A stretch of 64,000 bases of DNA from Carboxylicivirga sp964602515 (GCA_964602515.1 CAZRRJ010000011.1:1-64000); one strand, 5' to 3'. Counted from the stretch's first letter, positions 34,543-44,781 are shown. The notes: generated by a model from the letters alone, not told the origin. Program-made: numbers and translations.

Positions 34543-35376
34543 CTAAATATTTTTAAATTTTTGTACAATAGTTCTATGTGGATAAGGTATAACAATGCCT
34601 TCTTTGTCAAACCGTTTTTTTACAGATTCATTCATATCGCAGTTAAGAATAAAAGCGTCGTCATTATTTTTTGCCCATATATAGGCACGTATCTTAATAG
34701 AATACTCTCCTAAACTAATTACACGAATAATTACAATTGGCTTATCCTTATTTTTTTCTTCTTCTGTACGGTTGTCAAGAATTAAGGGGTGATTAACAGC
34801 TTCTTCGTAGATAATTTTCTTGGCAAGGTTAACATCAGACTCATAACTAATATCAAATTCAACAAATTTTTTAATTTTCTCTTCTATGATATTGCTATTA
34901 ATAATGGTTTCTTCACTAATAATAGAATTTGGAATAATTATCCTTCTGTTTTCATAGTTTCGGATTATTGTGTGGCGTAAGGTAATTTCTTCAACAACAC
35001 CCTTGTTAATATTTCCAACTTCAATAATATCAGTAACCCGGAATGGACGGAATAGCAGAATGAAAATGCCACTTATGATGTTGCTAAATGCTTTTTGTGA
35101 AGCAAAACCAATAATTGCTGCTATAACACCAGCCCCGGCAAACAAAGCCTTACTTACTGTTTTTAAGGATGGTGTAATGTAAAATATTGCAATTAACCCT
35201 GTTGTATAAATGATAAATGTTATAGAATTCTTTAAAAATGAAAAGTTTGTAGGGTCAACATTAACCTTTAATGATTTCTTCTTAATAAATAATCCAAGGA
35301 GTTTTCTTATTACAAATGAAACTGAGTATACAGCAACAATAATAGTTGCAACCTGAAGCCAATATTGCCATTTCAT
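34543..35376 (-). CDS. MscS-family mechanosensitive channel
   Basis: This 277-residue protein has an N-terminal span (WLQVATIIVAVYSVSFVI), a second (FIIYTTGLIAIFYIT) and the pore helix region LFAGAGVIAAIIGFASQKAFSNIISGIFILLFRPF with the MscS Gly/Ala packing pattern. The beta domain follows (FRVTDIIEVGNINKGVVEEITLRHTIIRNYENRRIIIPNS) and a C-terminal alpha/beta domain. Normal size for small MscS channels, which release solutes on membrane tension. It sits between an amidotransferase (2 bases apart) and the ATP-grasp/M20 gene, so the operon may link its gating to a small metabolite. That link is inference. Confidence 0.92.
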   Translation of the reverse strand: MKWQYWLQVATIIVAVYSVSFVIRKLLGLFIKKKSLKVNVDPTNFSFLKNSITFIIYTTGLIAIFYITPSLKTVSKALFAGAGVIAAIIGFASQKAFSNIISGIFILLFRPFRVTDIIEVGNINKGVVEEITLRHTIIRNYENRRIIIPNSIISEETIINSNIIEEKIKKFVEFDISYESDVNLAKKIIYEEAVNHPLILDNRTEEEKNKDKPIVIIRVISLGEYSIKIRAYIWAKNNDDAFILNCDMNESVKKRFDKEGIVIPYPHRTIVQKFKNI

Positions 35377-35378
35377 TA

Positions 35379-35954
35379 CTAGATGATATTACAAATTTTA
35401 AAAAAATTTTTAACCATTAATATGCCATCAGTACCAGAAACTTCCGGGTGTGATTGAAAACCATAAATAGGCTTTGATTTATGCTTTATAATCTCATTTG
35501 AACAAGTATCGGAAGTGCCTATACTTTCAAATGAAGAAGGTAATTCTGCAACATGATAGCTATGTCGTTTTATTAACGAAACCTCAGTTTTTTCTAGTCC
35601 TTCAAAAATAGGATCTTCTGGCTTTGTTATTGTGATAAGTTCTTTTTTACCGTGGTATTCTGAAAGTTTTTTTATTCTCCCCCTGTAACTTGCTGCAATT
35701 ATTTCATGTCCTAAACAGAACCCAAGCACAGGTACATCAAAGTTCATTAATGCAACATAGTTTGATGTCAAATTTAAAGGTTCATAAGGATTGCCTTTAC
35801 CTCCTGATAAAATAATTCCTTTGATTTTTGTTTTTGCTGATAAGGTAATGGGTTGATTATGGTCAAAAAATACATAGTCAAAATCTTGCTCTGAAAGAAA
35901 TTGTCTTTTGAATTTCTTTATGAAAGCACTCTGATTATCAATTATTAATAGCAT
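35379..35954 (-). CDS. class I glutamine amidotransferase (GMP-synthase-like)
   Basis: A stand-alone 191-residue GATase domain. The nucleophile Cys80 lies in LGFCLGHE, with an oxyanion-strand motif KGIILSGGKGNPYE upstream, and the catalytic His-Glu pair in YGFQSHPEVSGTDG. It resembles the GATase part of GMP synthases and TrpG/PabA, which move ammonia from glutamine to a partner. No synthase subunit is encoded next to it. The ATP-grasp protein two genes on is a possible acceptor enzyme. First gene of the operon. Confidence 0.88.
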   Translation of the reverse strand: MLLIIDNQSAFIKKFKRQFLSEQDFDYVFFDHNQPITLSAKTKIKGIILSGGKGNPYEPLNLTSNYVALMNFDVPVLGFCLGHEIIAASYRGRIKKLSEYHGKKELITITKPEDPIFEGLEKTEVSLIKRHSYHVAELPSSFESIGTSDTCSNEIIKHKSKPIYGFQSHPEVSGTDGILMVKNFFKICNII

Positions 35955-36120
35955 ATTTTTTAATACTTGTTATAACTATAAAAAGGTAAGAAAATAGTGC
36001 GTGTAATATACGCTAAAAACAAATATGAAATATTGCGTTTCAAAGAAATATTAAGGGCTTAATTTGAAACCTGTCTTTCTAAACAAACTCTTTCTAAACT
36101 TATGATCTTGTTATTTTTAT

Positions 36121-36306
36121 TTAAAAGAATTAGGTATTGAGGAGAATACTATCGTTATTTATGCTATAGATAATGGTTTTGAACAAAGTACCTTCCTTTA
36201 TGCTGGTGTAACTATAAGTGTTTTAACTATTATGAGAGTTGAACCATGGAAAATACATTTTGCTGCAGAAGAACGTAATTGACTGCTGTACGAGCAGGTA
36301 CTTTAA
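36121..36306 (+). pseudogene. remnant of an arylsulfatase gene
   Basis: One frame reads LKELGIEENTIVIYAIDNGF, then a jump to MRVEPWKIHFAAEERN, stop, LLYEQVL. The first part matches the sulfatase 'L..LGI.DNTIVv...DNG' motif. The second matches the C-terminal 'Rv..WKlhf....' segment that normally lies 100 or more residues later. So the middle is deleted and no start remains. It is flanked by intact genes on both sides. Confidence 0.55.
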
Positions 36307-36361
36307 TAGAATAAGCTTATTTATACGTACCAGTTTAATGTTAAAAATAACACTATAAAAA

Positions 36362-36847
36362 ATGAAGATGGCGTTTTATATCTTTTTTGGAGCTCTTTTA
36401 ATTATTGTGCTTATTGGCCTATTTTTACCTAAAAAAAGAATACAGGTTAAACAAACTATTTTTGATGCGCCAATAGAGAAAGTATTTAATACGGTATGTA
36501 ATAACCATGATTGGCAGTACAGAACCTCATTAGAGGACTTAAAAATTATTGAATCAGAAAATGGTTTTGAAATATGGGAGGAGACTTCATCTGGCTATAC
36601 AATCAGATTTAAAACCAAAGAGAAACACCCTTTTTCTTACTATTCATTTGAGATGGAAAGTAAGCATTTTACAGGTTTATGGTTTGCTGAATTTGAGTCG
36701 CTTCACAATGGGAAAACACGCTTTACAGCAACGGAGTCCATTGAGTATAAAAATCTACTAATAAAAATATTGGCATATCCATTTATCAACCTGGATAAAT
36801 TGATGGAAATATATCAAAACGATTTGAGAAAGAAACTGAACGAATAG
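36362..36847 (+). CDS. membrane-anchored SRPBCC-fold protein
   Basis: A single N-terminal span (FYIFFGALLIIVLIGLFLP) is followed by a START/SRPBCC-type domain: 'RIQVKQTIFDAPIEKVFNTVCNNHDWQYRTSLEDLKIIE', then strand pairs and a long C-terminal helix (LIKILAYPFINLDKLMEIYQNDLRKKL). 161 residues is usual for 'SRPBCC family protein' entries. Such domains bind hydrophobic ligands, but the ligand is unknown. It appears to be a lone gene 101 bases before the U32 peptidase gene. Confidence 0.8.
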   Translation: MKMAFYIFFGALLIIVLIGLFLPKKRIQVKQTIFDAPIEKVFNTVCNNHDWQYRTSLEDLKIIESENGFEIWEETSSGYTIRFKTKEKHPFSYYSFEMESKHFTGLWFAEFESLHNGKTRFTATESIEYKNLLIKILAYPFINLDKLMEIYQNDLRKKLNE

Positions 36848-36949
36848 ACCTGGCCGCACTTAAGTTTGTAGCAGTGTGTTTTTTGCTTCCCACTCCATAA
36901 TGTTTACTTTTGCTGGCATAATGGGCATTAACTTGAGTATAGAGTCGTT

Positions 36950-39190
36950 GTGAAGAAAAAAGTGGAATTACTGGCGCCAGGAGGGGATGTGGATGCTATA
37001 AAGGCTGCTATTGCAGCAGGAGCTGATGCTATATACTGCGGATTAGAAAAGTTTAATGCACGTAACAGGGCTACCAATATCAGCTTTGAAAATTTACATG
37101 GCATCTTACACCTTGCACATCAAAATAATTGCGAGGTATTTATTACATTAAATATCCTTATTGTAGAGAGCGAAATACCAGCCTTTATTAAATTGCTAAA
37201 TAAGTTGATTGCCACTACGGTTGATGGGGTTATTATCCAGGATTTAGGTATGTTTTACCTTATTTCAAAGTATTTTAAAAGTTTGAAAATACATGCCTCT
37301 ACACAAATGACAACACATAATGCCGGGCAAATACAATTCTTACATCAACTCAATGCGCAACGTGTTAATTTATCGCGCGAGTTAAATCTGAATGAAATTA
37401 AAACCCTTGTTTCCACAGGGAAGCAACACAATATGCTAAGTGAAGTATTTGTGCATGGATCAAATTGTATCTCCTTTTCGGGTTTATGCTACATGAGTTC
37501 AGTACATGGTGGTAATTCTGGTAATCGTGGACGATGCAGCCAGCCCTGTCGTGATAAGTATATGACCACCACCAAGGAAAACGACTATCCACTTAACCTT
37601 AAGGATAACGCTGCATATTTTGATATAAAAGAATTGGCCGATGTAGGTGTAGATTCGCTAAAGATAGAAGGGCGGATAAAGAAGTACGATTATATTTATA
37701 CCGTTGTAAGCGAATATAAAGCACAACTAAAACGCTACTACAAACAAGAACCATTAAGTAAGGATACCAGTGCGTTGTACAAGGTATTTAATCGTGATTT
37801 TACCAATGGCTTTTTAAAAGGTAATATTGGCAAAGACCTTTTTATTAATAATCCGCGCGATAATGCCATTAAACATTTGTTAGATGTAAATGATTATGCT
37901 GATGCACGGGCATTGGATAAAGCCCAATTAGAACTTTATGCCGAAAAAGAGGCCATGAAGCGTGCTGTTGAAGAAAAAATAAGTCAGCTTAACATTAATA
38001 AAATACCTTTAAGCATACATGTTTCAGGTCAATACAATAAACCATTAAAAGTGGTGGTTACGAGTGCAGAATACTCTTTTGAAATACTATCTGACCTAAA
38101 ACTCCATAATAAAGGTAGCGAAGCCTTAAGTCGTGAGGTTTTACTTACTAGGCTAAAAACCATTAATAAAACCGGGTACTATATTGATCAATTGAATATA
38201 GACCAGCTTCATAGCGGACTGTATTTGCCCTTTAAAGCCTTAACAAGATTAAAAAAACAATTGTTATTAAGGCTTAACGGAACAGAAATACCGGCACCAG
38301 TTGTAGTACCCTGTATAAAAAAGGTGGCTGAAGAACACCTTGAACCATCGCTGATGGTTTTAACAGACTCGCCTGAAGATTTAAAGTGCTATGGTAATGC
38401 CTCAACCATGCTGTATTATCAACTACCTAATGGAATTAAGGCAAAGTATGACGGGTTAATAGCTTTATTTAAAACTAATAAACAGTTAATACCATGGTTT
38501 CCGTCTGTGTTAATAGGAGAGGACTATGCTTTTGCACTACAATTTTTGCATGAATTGCAACCAGAAAGCATTGTAACAAACAATACAGGCATTGCTTATA
38601 CAGCTTATAAAATGGGGATAGCCTGGGTAGCCGGACCTTATCTTAATATTACTAACTCCTATAGCCTTGTGGCCTTAAAAGAGCTACTGAACTGTACGGG
38701 GGCTTTTATATCCAATGAGCTGAGCCTCTGCCAGCTGAAAGCGATTAAAAAGCCTGAAAACTTTAAATTGTACTACAGTATTTACCATCCAGTAGTACTA
38801 ATGACAAGTAGGCAGTGTTTATTTTACCAGGTAACAGGCTGTGATAAGCATATGCTTGATAATACCTGCTTATCGCATTGCGAGAAGTTATCATCAATCA
38901 CCAATGTGAAACAGGTACCTTTTGTACTTGAAAAGTCAAAAGGAAACTACCACAACATTTACAATGCACAAAACTTTCTGAATGCTGGTATTGTGGTTGA
39001 TCTGCCCAATGTATTTGACCATTATTGTATTGACCTGCGTTGTATTAAAACAAGTACCGAAATAACTGTTGATAAAGTAAAGCTTATTCAGTTGTTTAAA
39101 AACGTACTTAAAGGTCTACCCAATGCCAGGCGGCAACTTGATAAAGCCATTCTGCATACAAATAATAGCCAGTATAAGAAAGGGATATAA
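36950..39190 (+). CDS. U32 family peptidase (RlhA/TrhP-like)
   Basis: GTG start. The first 300 residues match the U32 core: 'KVELLAPGGDVDAIKAAIAAGADAIYCGLEKFNAR', 'IHASTQMTTHN', 'RVNLSRELNLNEI', 'EVFVHG', and the Cys motif 'SGLCYMSS...GNRGRCSQPCR'. A later Cys group (CLFYQVTGCDKHMLDNTCLSHC near 620-640) and a long C-terminal extension make 746 residues, as in the long U32 members of Bacteroidota. U32 proteins such as RlhA and TrhP act in hydroxylation of rRNA or tRNA cytidine/uridine. The name peptidase is historical for many of them. The Cys groups could hold an Fe-S cluster. Confidence 0.9.
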   Translation: MKKKVELLAPGGDVDAIKAAIAAGADAIYCGLEKFNARNRATNISFENLHGILHLAHQNNCEVFITLNILIVESEIPAFIKLLNKLIATTVDGVIIQDLGMFYLISKYFKSLKIHASTQMTTHNAGQIQFLHQLNAQRVNLSRELNLNEIKTLVSTGKQHNMLSEVFVHGSNCISFSGLCYMSSVHGGNSGNRGRCSQPCRDKYMTTTKENDYPLNLKDNAAYFDIKELADVGVDSLKIEGRIKKYDYIYTVVSEYKAQLKRYYKQEPLSKDTSALYKVFNRDFTNGFLKGNIGKDLFINNPRDNAIKHLLDVNDYADARALDKAQLELYAEKEAMKRAVEEKISQLNINKIPLSIHVSGQYNKPLKVVVTSAEYSFEILSDLKLHNKGSEALSREVLLTRLKTINKTGYYIDQLNIDQLHSGLYLPFKALTRLKKQLLLRLNGTEIPAPVVVPCIKKVAEEHLEPSLMVLTDSPEDLKCYGNASTMLYYQLPNGIKAKYDGLIALFKTNKQLIPWFPSVLIGEDYAFALQFLHELQPESIVTNNTGIAYTAYKMGIAWVAGPYLNITNSYSLVALKELLNCTGAFISNELSLCQLKAIKKPENFKLYYSIYHPVVLMTSRQCLFYQVTGCDKHMLDNTCLSHCEKLSSITNVKQVPFVLEKSKGNYHNIYNAQNFLNAGIVVDLPNVFDHYCIDLRCIKTSTEITVDKVKLIQLFKNVLKGLPNARRQLDKAILHTNNSQYKKGI

Positions 39191-39667
39191 GCACACAGGA
39201 TATTTAGCCGTTAGAAACGTAGCAGTGAGTTAAAATACGCGAGGTAGCAAAAGAAGCATTTGGTGTATTAGGGGTGTTTTATTAATACTGGTAATGGGGT
39301 GGTATTAATTTTACCCAAGGTTATTAACTTAAATCCAATTGCTTTTGATAGCTCAAAATATAATAAGTGTACCAATAATTGGTTAATTTTGATTAACAAG
39401 AAATAACTTGTGAAAGACATGTAGCTACACGTGAAATTAGGCTTGAGTCTTTGATTTTATTTGTACTATTAAGTTACTCTCGAAAACTAAGCTTGTGTTT
39501 TAAAATTTTTAGTGTTAAACAGGAATATTATAGTGCCATGAAAAACTTACATCAATCATTTATCCGGCCTAAAAAACATATTATTTCAATTACTGATTCG
39601 TATAAGTTATTGTATATTTACGCTACCACTCTCTCTAGCTATCAAAATCCACAAGAAATTTGAACTT
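39191..39667. other. intergenic stretch with no gene seen
   Basis: No convincing frame, hairpin or promoter. A 70-codon frame at 39451-39663 has no recognisable features and runs into the next start. Confidence 0.5.
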
Positions 39668-41677
39668 ATGACTAAGTATACCCATATTACAGAGGAGGAT
39701 GACTTGTTACGGTCTTATGCAAAGGTGATCGGCAGAAGAACGAAATGTGCTGTTATCAAAGAAAAAGAACTTTCTTTTACCTCCCTTTATGATTTTGCTA
39801 ATGGTTATCATTACTATGGTATTCATATAGAAGAAGGTAAATGGGTGATACGCGAATGGGCTCCCAATGCAAGCGAACTTTTTCTGATTGGAGAATTTTC
39901 TAATTGGTTGCCTTCCGAAGCATTTAAATTCAGAAAACTCGCAGATGGTAATTTTGAGCTGAAGCTGGATGTACATTGCCTGCATCATTTGACTTTGTAC
40001 AAATTGCAAGTAATATGGAAGGGGGGTAGTGGTGAGCGTATACCGGTTTGGGCTACAAGAGTTGTACAAGATGAGGAAACTAAGCTTTTTGCAGCACAGG
40101 TATGGATGCCCCATACAGCATATAAATGGAGAAATATTGCATTGCCTTACAAACAAGTGCCATTGATTTATGAGGCACATATTGGTATGGCAACAGAGAA
40201 GGAAGGGGTAGGTACATACAATGAATTCAGAGAACAAATATTACCACGAATAAAAAGAAACGGCTACAACACAATACAGCTGATGGCGATTCAGGAGCAC
40301 CCGTATTACGGATCGTTTGGTTACCATGTGTCCAGTTTGTTTGCCGCTTCGTCGCGCTTTGGTACACCCGATGAATTAAAAGCATTAATTGATGAGGCAC
40401 ATGAAATGGGTATTGCAGTAATAATGGATGTGGTACATTCTCATGCTGTTAAAAATGAATTAGAAGGCATTGGGCTGTTTGATGGCTCACCCTACCAGTT
40501 TTTTCATAATGGCGAGCGGCGCGAGCACGAGGCATGGGATTCGTTATGCTACGATTATGCTAAAAATAAAGTATTACACCTTTTACTGTCTAATCTTAAA
40601 TACTGGTTAGAAGAGTACCGTTTTGATGGCTTTCGTTTTGATGGAGTAACGAGTATGTTATATTACGATCATGGTTTATCGCGTGACTTTACAGATTACC
40701 ACATGTATTTTGATGGCGGACAGGATGAGGATGCAATTACCTACTTTATACTGGCCAATAAATTGATTAAAGAGTGCAATGCCAATGCCATAAGTGTTGC
40801 CGAAGAAATGAGTGGTTACCCCGGTTTGGCAGCACCAATAGGGCAAGGTGGCCTTGGTTTTGATTACCGTTTAGCCATGGGTATACCCGATTACTGGATT
40901 AAACTGATAAAGGAACAAAAAGATGAAACGTGGAATGTTGGTCATATATTTTACGAATTATCAAGGAAACGGATAGAGGAAAAAACCATTAGTTATGCAG
41001 AATCGCACGACCAGGCATTGGTAGGGGATCAAACAATCATTTTTCGCTTAATCAATAGTGATATGTATTGGGCAATGAGTAAGCATGATAAGAGTCTTGT
41101 AGTTGATCGTGGTATTGCTTTACATAAACTCATTAGGCTGATGACTTTTTGTTGTGCAGGCGATGGTTACCTTAATTTTATGGGGAATGAATTTGGCCAT
41201 CCTGAGTGGATTGATTTTCCACGTAAAGGTAATAACTGGTCGTATAAATATGCCAGGCGGCAATGGAGCTTGGTAGATAATACAGGCTTGCGTTTTGAAC
41301 AATTAAATACTTTTGACAGGGCTATGATTGCTTTACAAACCCAATTTGCATTTATTGGAGATAGTACTATTGAATGCATGGTTGCAAATGAAAAGGATCA
41401 AGTGTTGGCAGTTAAACGAAAAGATTTGTTGTTTGTTTTTAACCTTCATCCTGTTGAGTCGTACACCTTTTACGGTATTTTAGCGCCTGCCGGATATTAC
41501 AAACTGGTTTTAAGTTCAGATTCGGGGCAGTTTGGCGGTTTTAATAGAGTTGATGAACAAGTCAACTATTTTACCAGGCCAGAGGCTCAAATGTCGTGCA
41601 GGCACCGTGTTCATTTATATCTTCCCAGCCGCACGGCTCTTGTATTAAAGCACACACCGCCCAAAAGTATTTTTTGA
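39668..41677 (+). CDS. glgB: 1,4-alpha-glucan branching enzyme (GH13, CBM48)
   Basis: 669 residues. An N-terminal CBM48 has WVIREWAPNASELFLIGEFSNW. The GH13 barrel contains 'VVHSHAVKN', the nucleophile in GFRFDGVTSMLYYDHGL, the acid/base in ISVAEEMSGYPG and the third acid in SYAESHDQALVGD, followed by the C-terminal beta domain. The HDQALVGD and DGVTSMLY forms are those of the eukaryote-like branching enzymes found in Bacteroidota. It makes alpha-1,6 branches in glycogen. The next gene starts 1 base after its stop. Confidence 0.95.
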   Translation: MTKYTHITEEDDLLRSYAKVIGRRTKCAVIKEKELSFTSLYDFANGYHYYGIHIEEGKWVIREWAPNASELFLIGEFSNWLPSEAFKFRKLADGNFELKLDVHCLHHLTLYKLQVIWKGGSGERIPVWATRVVQDEETKLFAAQVWMPHTAYKWRNIALPYKQVPLIYEAHIGMATEKEGVGTYNEFREQILPRIKRNGYNTIQLMAIQEHPYYGSFGYHVSSLFAASSRFGTPDELKALIDEAHEMGIAVIMDVVHSHAVKNELEGIGLFDGSPYQFFHNGERREHEAWDSLCYDYAKNKVLHLLLSNLKYWLEEYRFDGFRFDGVTSMLYYDHGLSRDFTDYHMYFDGGQDEDAITYFILANKLIKECNANAISVAEEMSGYPGLAAPIGQGGLGFDYRLAMGIPDYWIKLIKEQKDETWNVGHIFYELSRKRIEEKTISYAESHDQALVGDQTIIFRLINSDMYWAMSKHDKSLVVDRGIALHKLIRLMTFCCAGDGYLNFMGNEFGHPEWIDFPRKGNNWSYKYARRQWSLVDNTGLRFEQLNTFDRAMIALQTQFAFIGDSTIECMVANEKDQVLAVKRKDLLFVFNLHPVESYTFYGILAPAGYYKLVLSSDSGQFGGFNRVDEQVNYFTRPEAQMSCRHRVHLYLPSRTALVLKHTPPKSIF

Positions 41678-41678
41678 T

Positions 41679-43379
41679 ATGGATAAGCAAAAGTTAGTGA
41701 TTTATCAATTGCTTCCACGTTTATTTGGAAATAAAAACACCAAGTTACAATACAATGGAAGCCGAACAGAGAATGGTAGTGGTAAGTTTAACGATATTAC
41801 AAGCGTAGCTCTTAATGCAATTAAAGAGCTTAGTGTTAGTCATGTGTGGTACACAGGTGTAATAGAACATGCTGTGGTTGAAGGCTATCCTGATAATAAT
41901 ATTCCTAATGGCAATCCACTTGTAATAAAAGGCAAAGCCGGGTCGCCATATGCAATAAAAGATTATTACGATGTTAACCCCGATCTGGCCGTGGATGTTG
42001 ACCAGCGTATGACAGAATTTAAAGATTTGTTGGATCGTACACACAAATCAGGTTTAAAGGCATTGATTGATTTTGTGCCAAACCATCTTGCACGGGAATA
42101 TTATTCTGATATGAAGCCTGGTGAGGTGGATGATTTTGGCTCTAATGATGATGTTAACAGTGCTTTTTCGCCCACTAATAATTACTATTATTTGCCGGGA
42201 GAGCCCTTAATGCTTGCTGATGAAATAGCAAATACTTTTCCTAACACAGAATACCATGAAGAAGTGGCTAGAGCAACGGGTAATGACCGTTTTACCCCAT
42301 ATCCCGGAATAAATGACTGGTATGAAACAGTAAAGCTTAATTATGGTGTTGATTACCTTAACGGGAATACCAAGCATTTTAACCCGGTGCCGGATACATG
42401 GCTGAAGATGGAGCATGTATTGAAGTATTGGGTACAGCAGGGTGTTGATGGTTTTAGGTGTGATATGGTTGAGATGGTACCTGTCGAATTTTGGGAGTGG
42501 GTAATACCTCGAGTGAAGCAAATAAATTCAGGACTTATTTTTATTGCAGAGGTATATAATCCGGCTATATATAAGATGTATATCCAACAGGGGCAGTTTG
42601 ATTATTTGTATGATAAGGTAGGATTATATGATACATTACGTGGAGTTGTATGCAATGAGCAGTCAGCAAGTTCAATATCTGTATGTTGGCAAAATTTGCA
42701 GGGTATAGATAAGCACATGTTGCGCTTTCTTGAAAATCATGATGAGCAACGTATAGCTTCACAATACTTTGCAAGCAATCCTAAAAGAGCTATTCCGGCA
42801 ATGGCCTTATCTGCTTACATGCATCAGGGGCCTGTAATGCTGTATAACGGACAAGAAGTAGGAGAAACAGCTGCTGGGATAACTGGTTATAGTGGTGATG
42901 ATGGTCGAACAAGTATTTTTGATTACTGGGTTATGCCTCAACACCAGCTATGGATGAATGGTGGTGCTTTTGATGGACTATTGTTATCCGCAGAGCAGAG
43001 AGAGTTGCGGCAAGCTTATGTTGATTTGTTACGTCTTTGTCAGCAACCAGCCATTAGTAAAGGAATGTTTTATGATATTATGTGGCATAACCAGGAAATT
43101 GATTTGTTCAACAGCCATAAACTGTATGCTTTCATAAGGTATAGCAAGGAGCAGCAATTACTGGTTATTTGTAATTTTGATTCTGAGTCTCAATTCCCAT
43201 ATTTGAAAATTCCTTCTCAGGCTTTGGATATTTTGGTTATTCCGCGTCCGGTAAAGCTTAGTTTTACTAACCTGCAAACCCGACTAATAAGCAGTATTGG
43301 CAGTGAAGAGTTAATAAGTAATGGCTTAAGGCTAGAACTGCAAGCTTTTACCTACTGTGTGTTAGAAGTTAGTTATTAA
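41679..43379 (+). CDS. GH13 alpha-amylase family protein
   Basis: 566 residues without signal peptide, so cytosolic. GH13 motifs run in order: 'ALIDFVPNHLAR', 'GFRCDMVEMVP' (nucleophile Asp), 'LIFIAEVYNP' (acid/base Glu) and 'LRFLENHDEQRIAS' (third Asp). A C-terminal beta domain ends the protein. It is coupled to glgB (one base apart), so it probably trims or remodels glycogen or malto-oligosaccharides inside the cell. Confidence 0.92.
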   Translation: MDKQKLVIYQLLPRLFGNKNTKLQYNGSRTENGSGKFNDITSVALNAIKELSVSHVWYTGVIEHAVVEGYPDNNIPNGNPLVIKGKAGSPYAIKDYYDVNPDLAVDVDQRMTEFKDLLDRTHKSGLKALIDFVPNHLAREYYSDMKPGEVDDFGSNDDVNSAFSPTNNYYYLPGEPLMLADEIANTFPNTEYHEEVARATGNDRFTPYPGINDWYETVKLNYGVDYLNGNTKHFNPVPDTWLKMEHVLKYWVQQGVDGFRCDMVEMVPVEFWEWVIPRVKQINSGLIFIAEVYNPAIYKMYIQQGQFDYLYDKVGLYDTLRGVVCNEQSASSISVCWQNLQGIDKHMLRFLENHDEQRIASQYFASNPKRAIPAMALSAYMHQGPVMLYNGQEVGETAAGITGYSGDDGRTSIFDYWVMPQHQLWMNGGAFDGLLLSAEQRELRQAYVDLLRLCQQPAISKGMFYDIMWHNQEIDLFNSHKLYAFIRYSKEQQLLVICNFDSESQFPYLKIPSQALDILVIPRPVKLSFTNLQTRLISSIGSEELISNGLRLELQAFTYCVLEVSY

Positions 43380-43417
43380 TACAACGGTATAGTAGCAAAA
43401 AGCAACAATAAATTAAT

Positions 43418-43446
43418 ACCGACAAAGTAAAGTAGTTTTTGTCGGT
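43418..43446. terminator. terminator between convergent genes
   Basis: ACCGACAAA and TTTGTCGGT form a 9-bp stem with T-rich DNA on the + side and A-rich DNA on the other. It lies between the amylase and the oppositely oriented cold-shock gene. Confidence 0.65.
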
Positions 43447-43534
43447 TTAGTCATTTTGTTTATTTGAGCAGAGATAACCCCTAATATAAAAGAATAAAAT
43501 TACCTGAGTTCCTGTATTTTATCGAAATAAAAAA

Positions 43535-43984
43535 CTATACTTTCTTAACACGAACGGCATTTAATCCCTTTAAACCTTGTTCCAGTTCAAAAGTAACTTT
43601 ATCGTTCTCTTTTACTTCATCCAGTAAACCATTAACGTGTACAAAATATCGTTCTTGCGTATTCAGGTCTTTTATAAAACCAAATCCTTTTGCTTCATTA
43701 AAAAAATCAATACGTCCCTTAAGCTCAGTTACAGTATCATCATTTTCTCTTTTAGGCACGCCAATTTCAATACTTTCAGCATCTATCTTTTTTCTTTTTG
43801 ATGGATCGGGAGGAGTATCTGTGATATTACCATTCTCATCAACATATGCTATCATATCATCCAAGGAAGAGCCTTTTTGCGAATTGGCTTTACGCTCTTC
43901 TTGTCTTTTTAGCTTTTCTTCGCGTTTTTTTAAACGTTTTTTCTCTTTTTCTTTTTTACTAAAGGTCTCCTGCGATTGCCCCAT
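43535..43984 (-). CDS. cold-shock domain protein with basic N-terminal extension
   Basis: 149 residues. About 1-40 is a highly charged Lys/Glu/Arg helix (KKEKEKKRLKKREEKLKRQEERK). The C-terminal 65 residues are a cold-shock domain with RNP1 KGFGFI and RNP2-like ERYFVHV. Such extended CSD proteins are common in Bacteroidota and bind single-stranded RNA or DNA. The middle holds an acidic linker (DDMIAYVDENGNITDTPPDP). Confidence 0.92.
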   Translation of the reverse strand: MGQSQETFSKKEKEKKRLKKREEKLKRQEERKANSQKGSSLDDMIAYVDENGNITDTPPDPSKRKKIDAESIEIGVPKRENDDTVTELKGRIDFFNEAKGFGFIKDLNTQERYFVHVNGLLDEVKENDKVTFELEQGLKGLNAVRVKKV

Positions 43985-44396
43985 TCTTATTTTTTTAAAG
44001 TTTATTTATGTGAACACTTGTACTTTTACAACGCGAAAGTAGACAATAATACAGACATAGCAATTACTTATTAAATTCTTGTGTGTAATTATAATTAGCC
44101 GACACGTTGTAAGGCGTATTGAAATGACCCGATAGATCTGCTTTATTGAAGGTATTTAGGTGACTGATAACCTCGTTCTGTTTAGAATAAGGTTTGTAAT
44201 TATAAGGGTTAACCTTCGTTGTAAGTCTATAAATAGTATTTAATTACCGTTCCATTCAGATACAAATTTAGTGTATTATTAAACACTAATTCAATTTTTT
44301 TAGGGAAAGGTTTTTATTTAGATTAATTTTTAAACGTTTTATATCTGAATAAAGCATTTTTTTTTTACGGCTTATGACTTCTAAGTTTAAGGCAAG
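43985..44396. other. intergenic stretch with no gene seen
   Basis: AT-rich with no open frame of note. It lies between the divergent start of the cold-shock gene and the decayed gene at 44397. Confidence 0.5.
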
Positions 44397-44650
44397 TTAA
44401 TGTTGTTGAGTCTTTTTATAAAACCAACCAATTGGTTTTTGAGGTGGATATTTATTTGCTACAGAAGCATCCAAAAGATAGGATAGCAGGGTAACAGCAC
44501 CATATACAGAGAAAAAGCTGAATATTATCCCGGTTAAAGGTTTTGTACGGTAGATCTAAAAGCACGGAAAAGGGCAAATGGAAGAATAAATACAGACTTA
44601 CCTATAATTATTAGGAGCAGGAGAAAATAACAGGGAGCTTTTTTGCAATT
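44397..44650 (-). pseudogene. decayed gene for a membrane protein
   Basis: On the - strand one frame reads YFLLLLIIIGKSVFILPFAL followed by FRAFRSTV. A single frameshift near 44545 leads to 'TKPLTGIIFSFFSVYGAV', 'TLLSYLLDASVANKYPPQKP', 'IGWFYKKTQQH' and a stop at 44397. The two hydrophobic stretches and a polar tail look like the end of a membrane protein. The family is not recognised and the 5' part is absent. Confidence 0.4.
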
Positions 44651-44781
44651 TATTTATCTAAATACAATTGGGTAAAATATTAAAGTATATATGGAAGAAA
44701 AAACAATACAGTTGGTACAGCTATGGTGATACTCCAAAGGAATACATGTACATATCATCCATATATTATTGTATAAATAAG

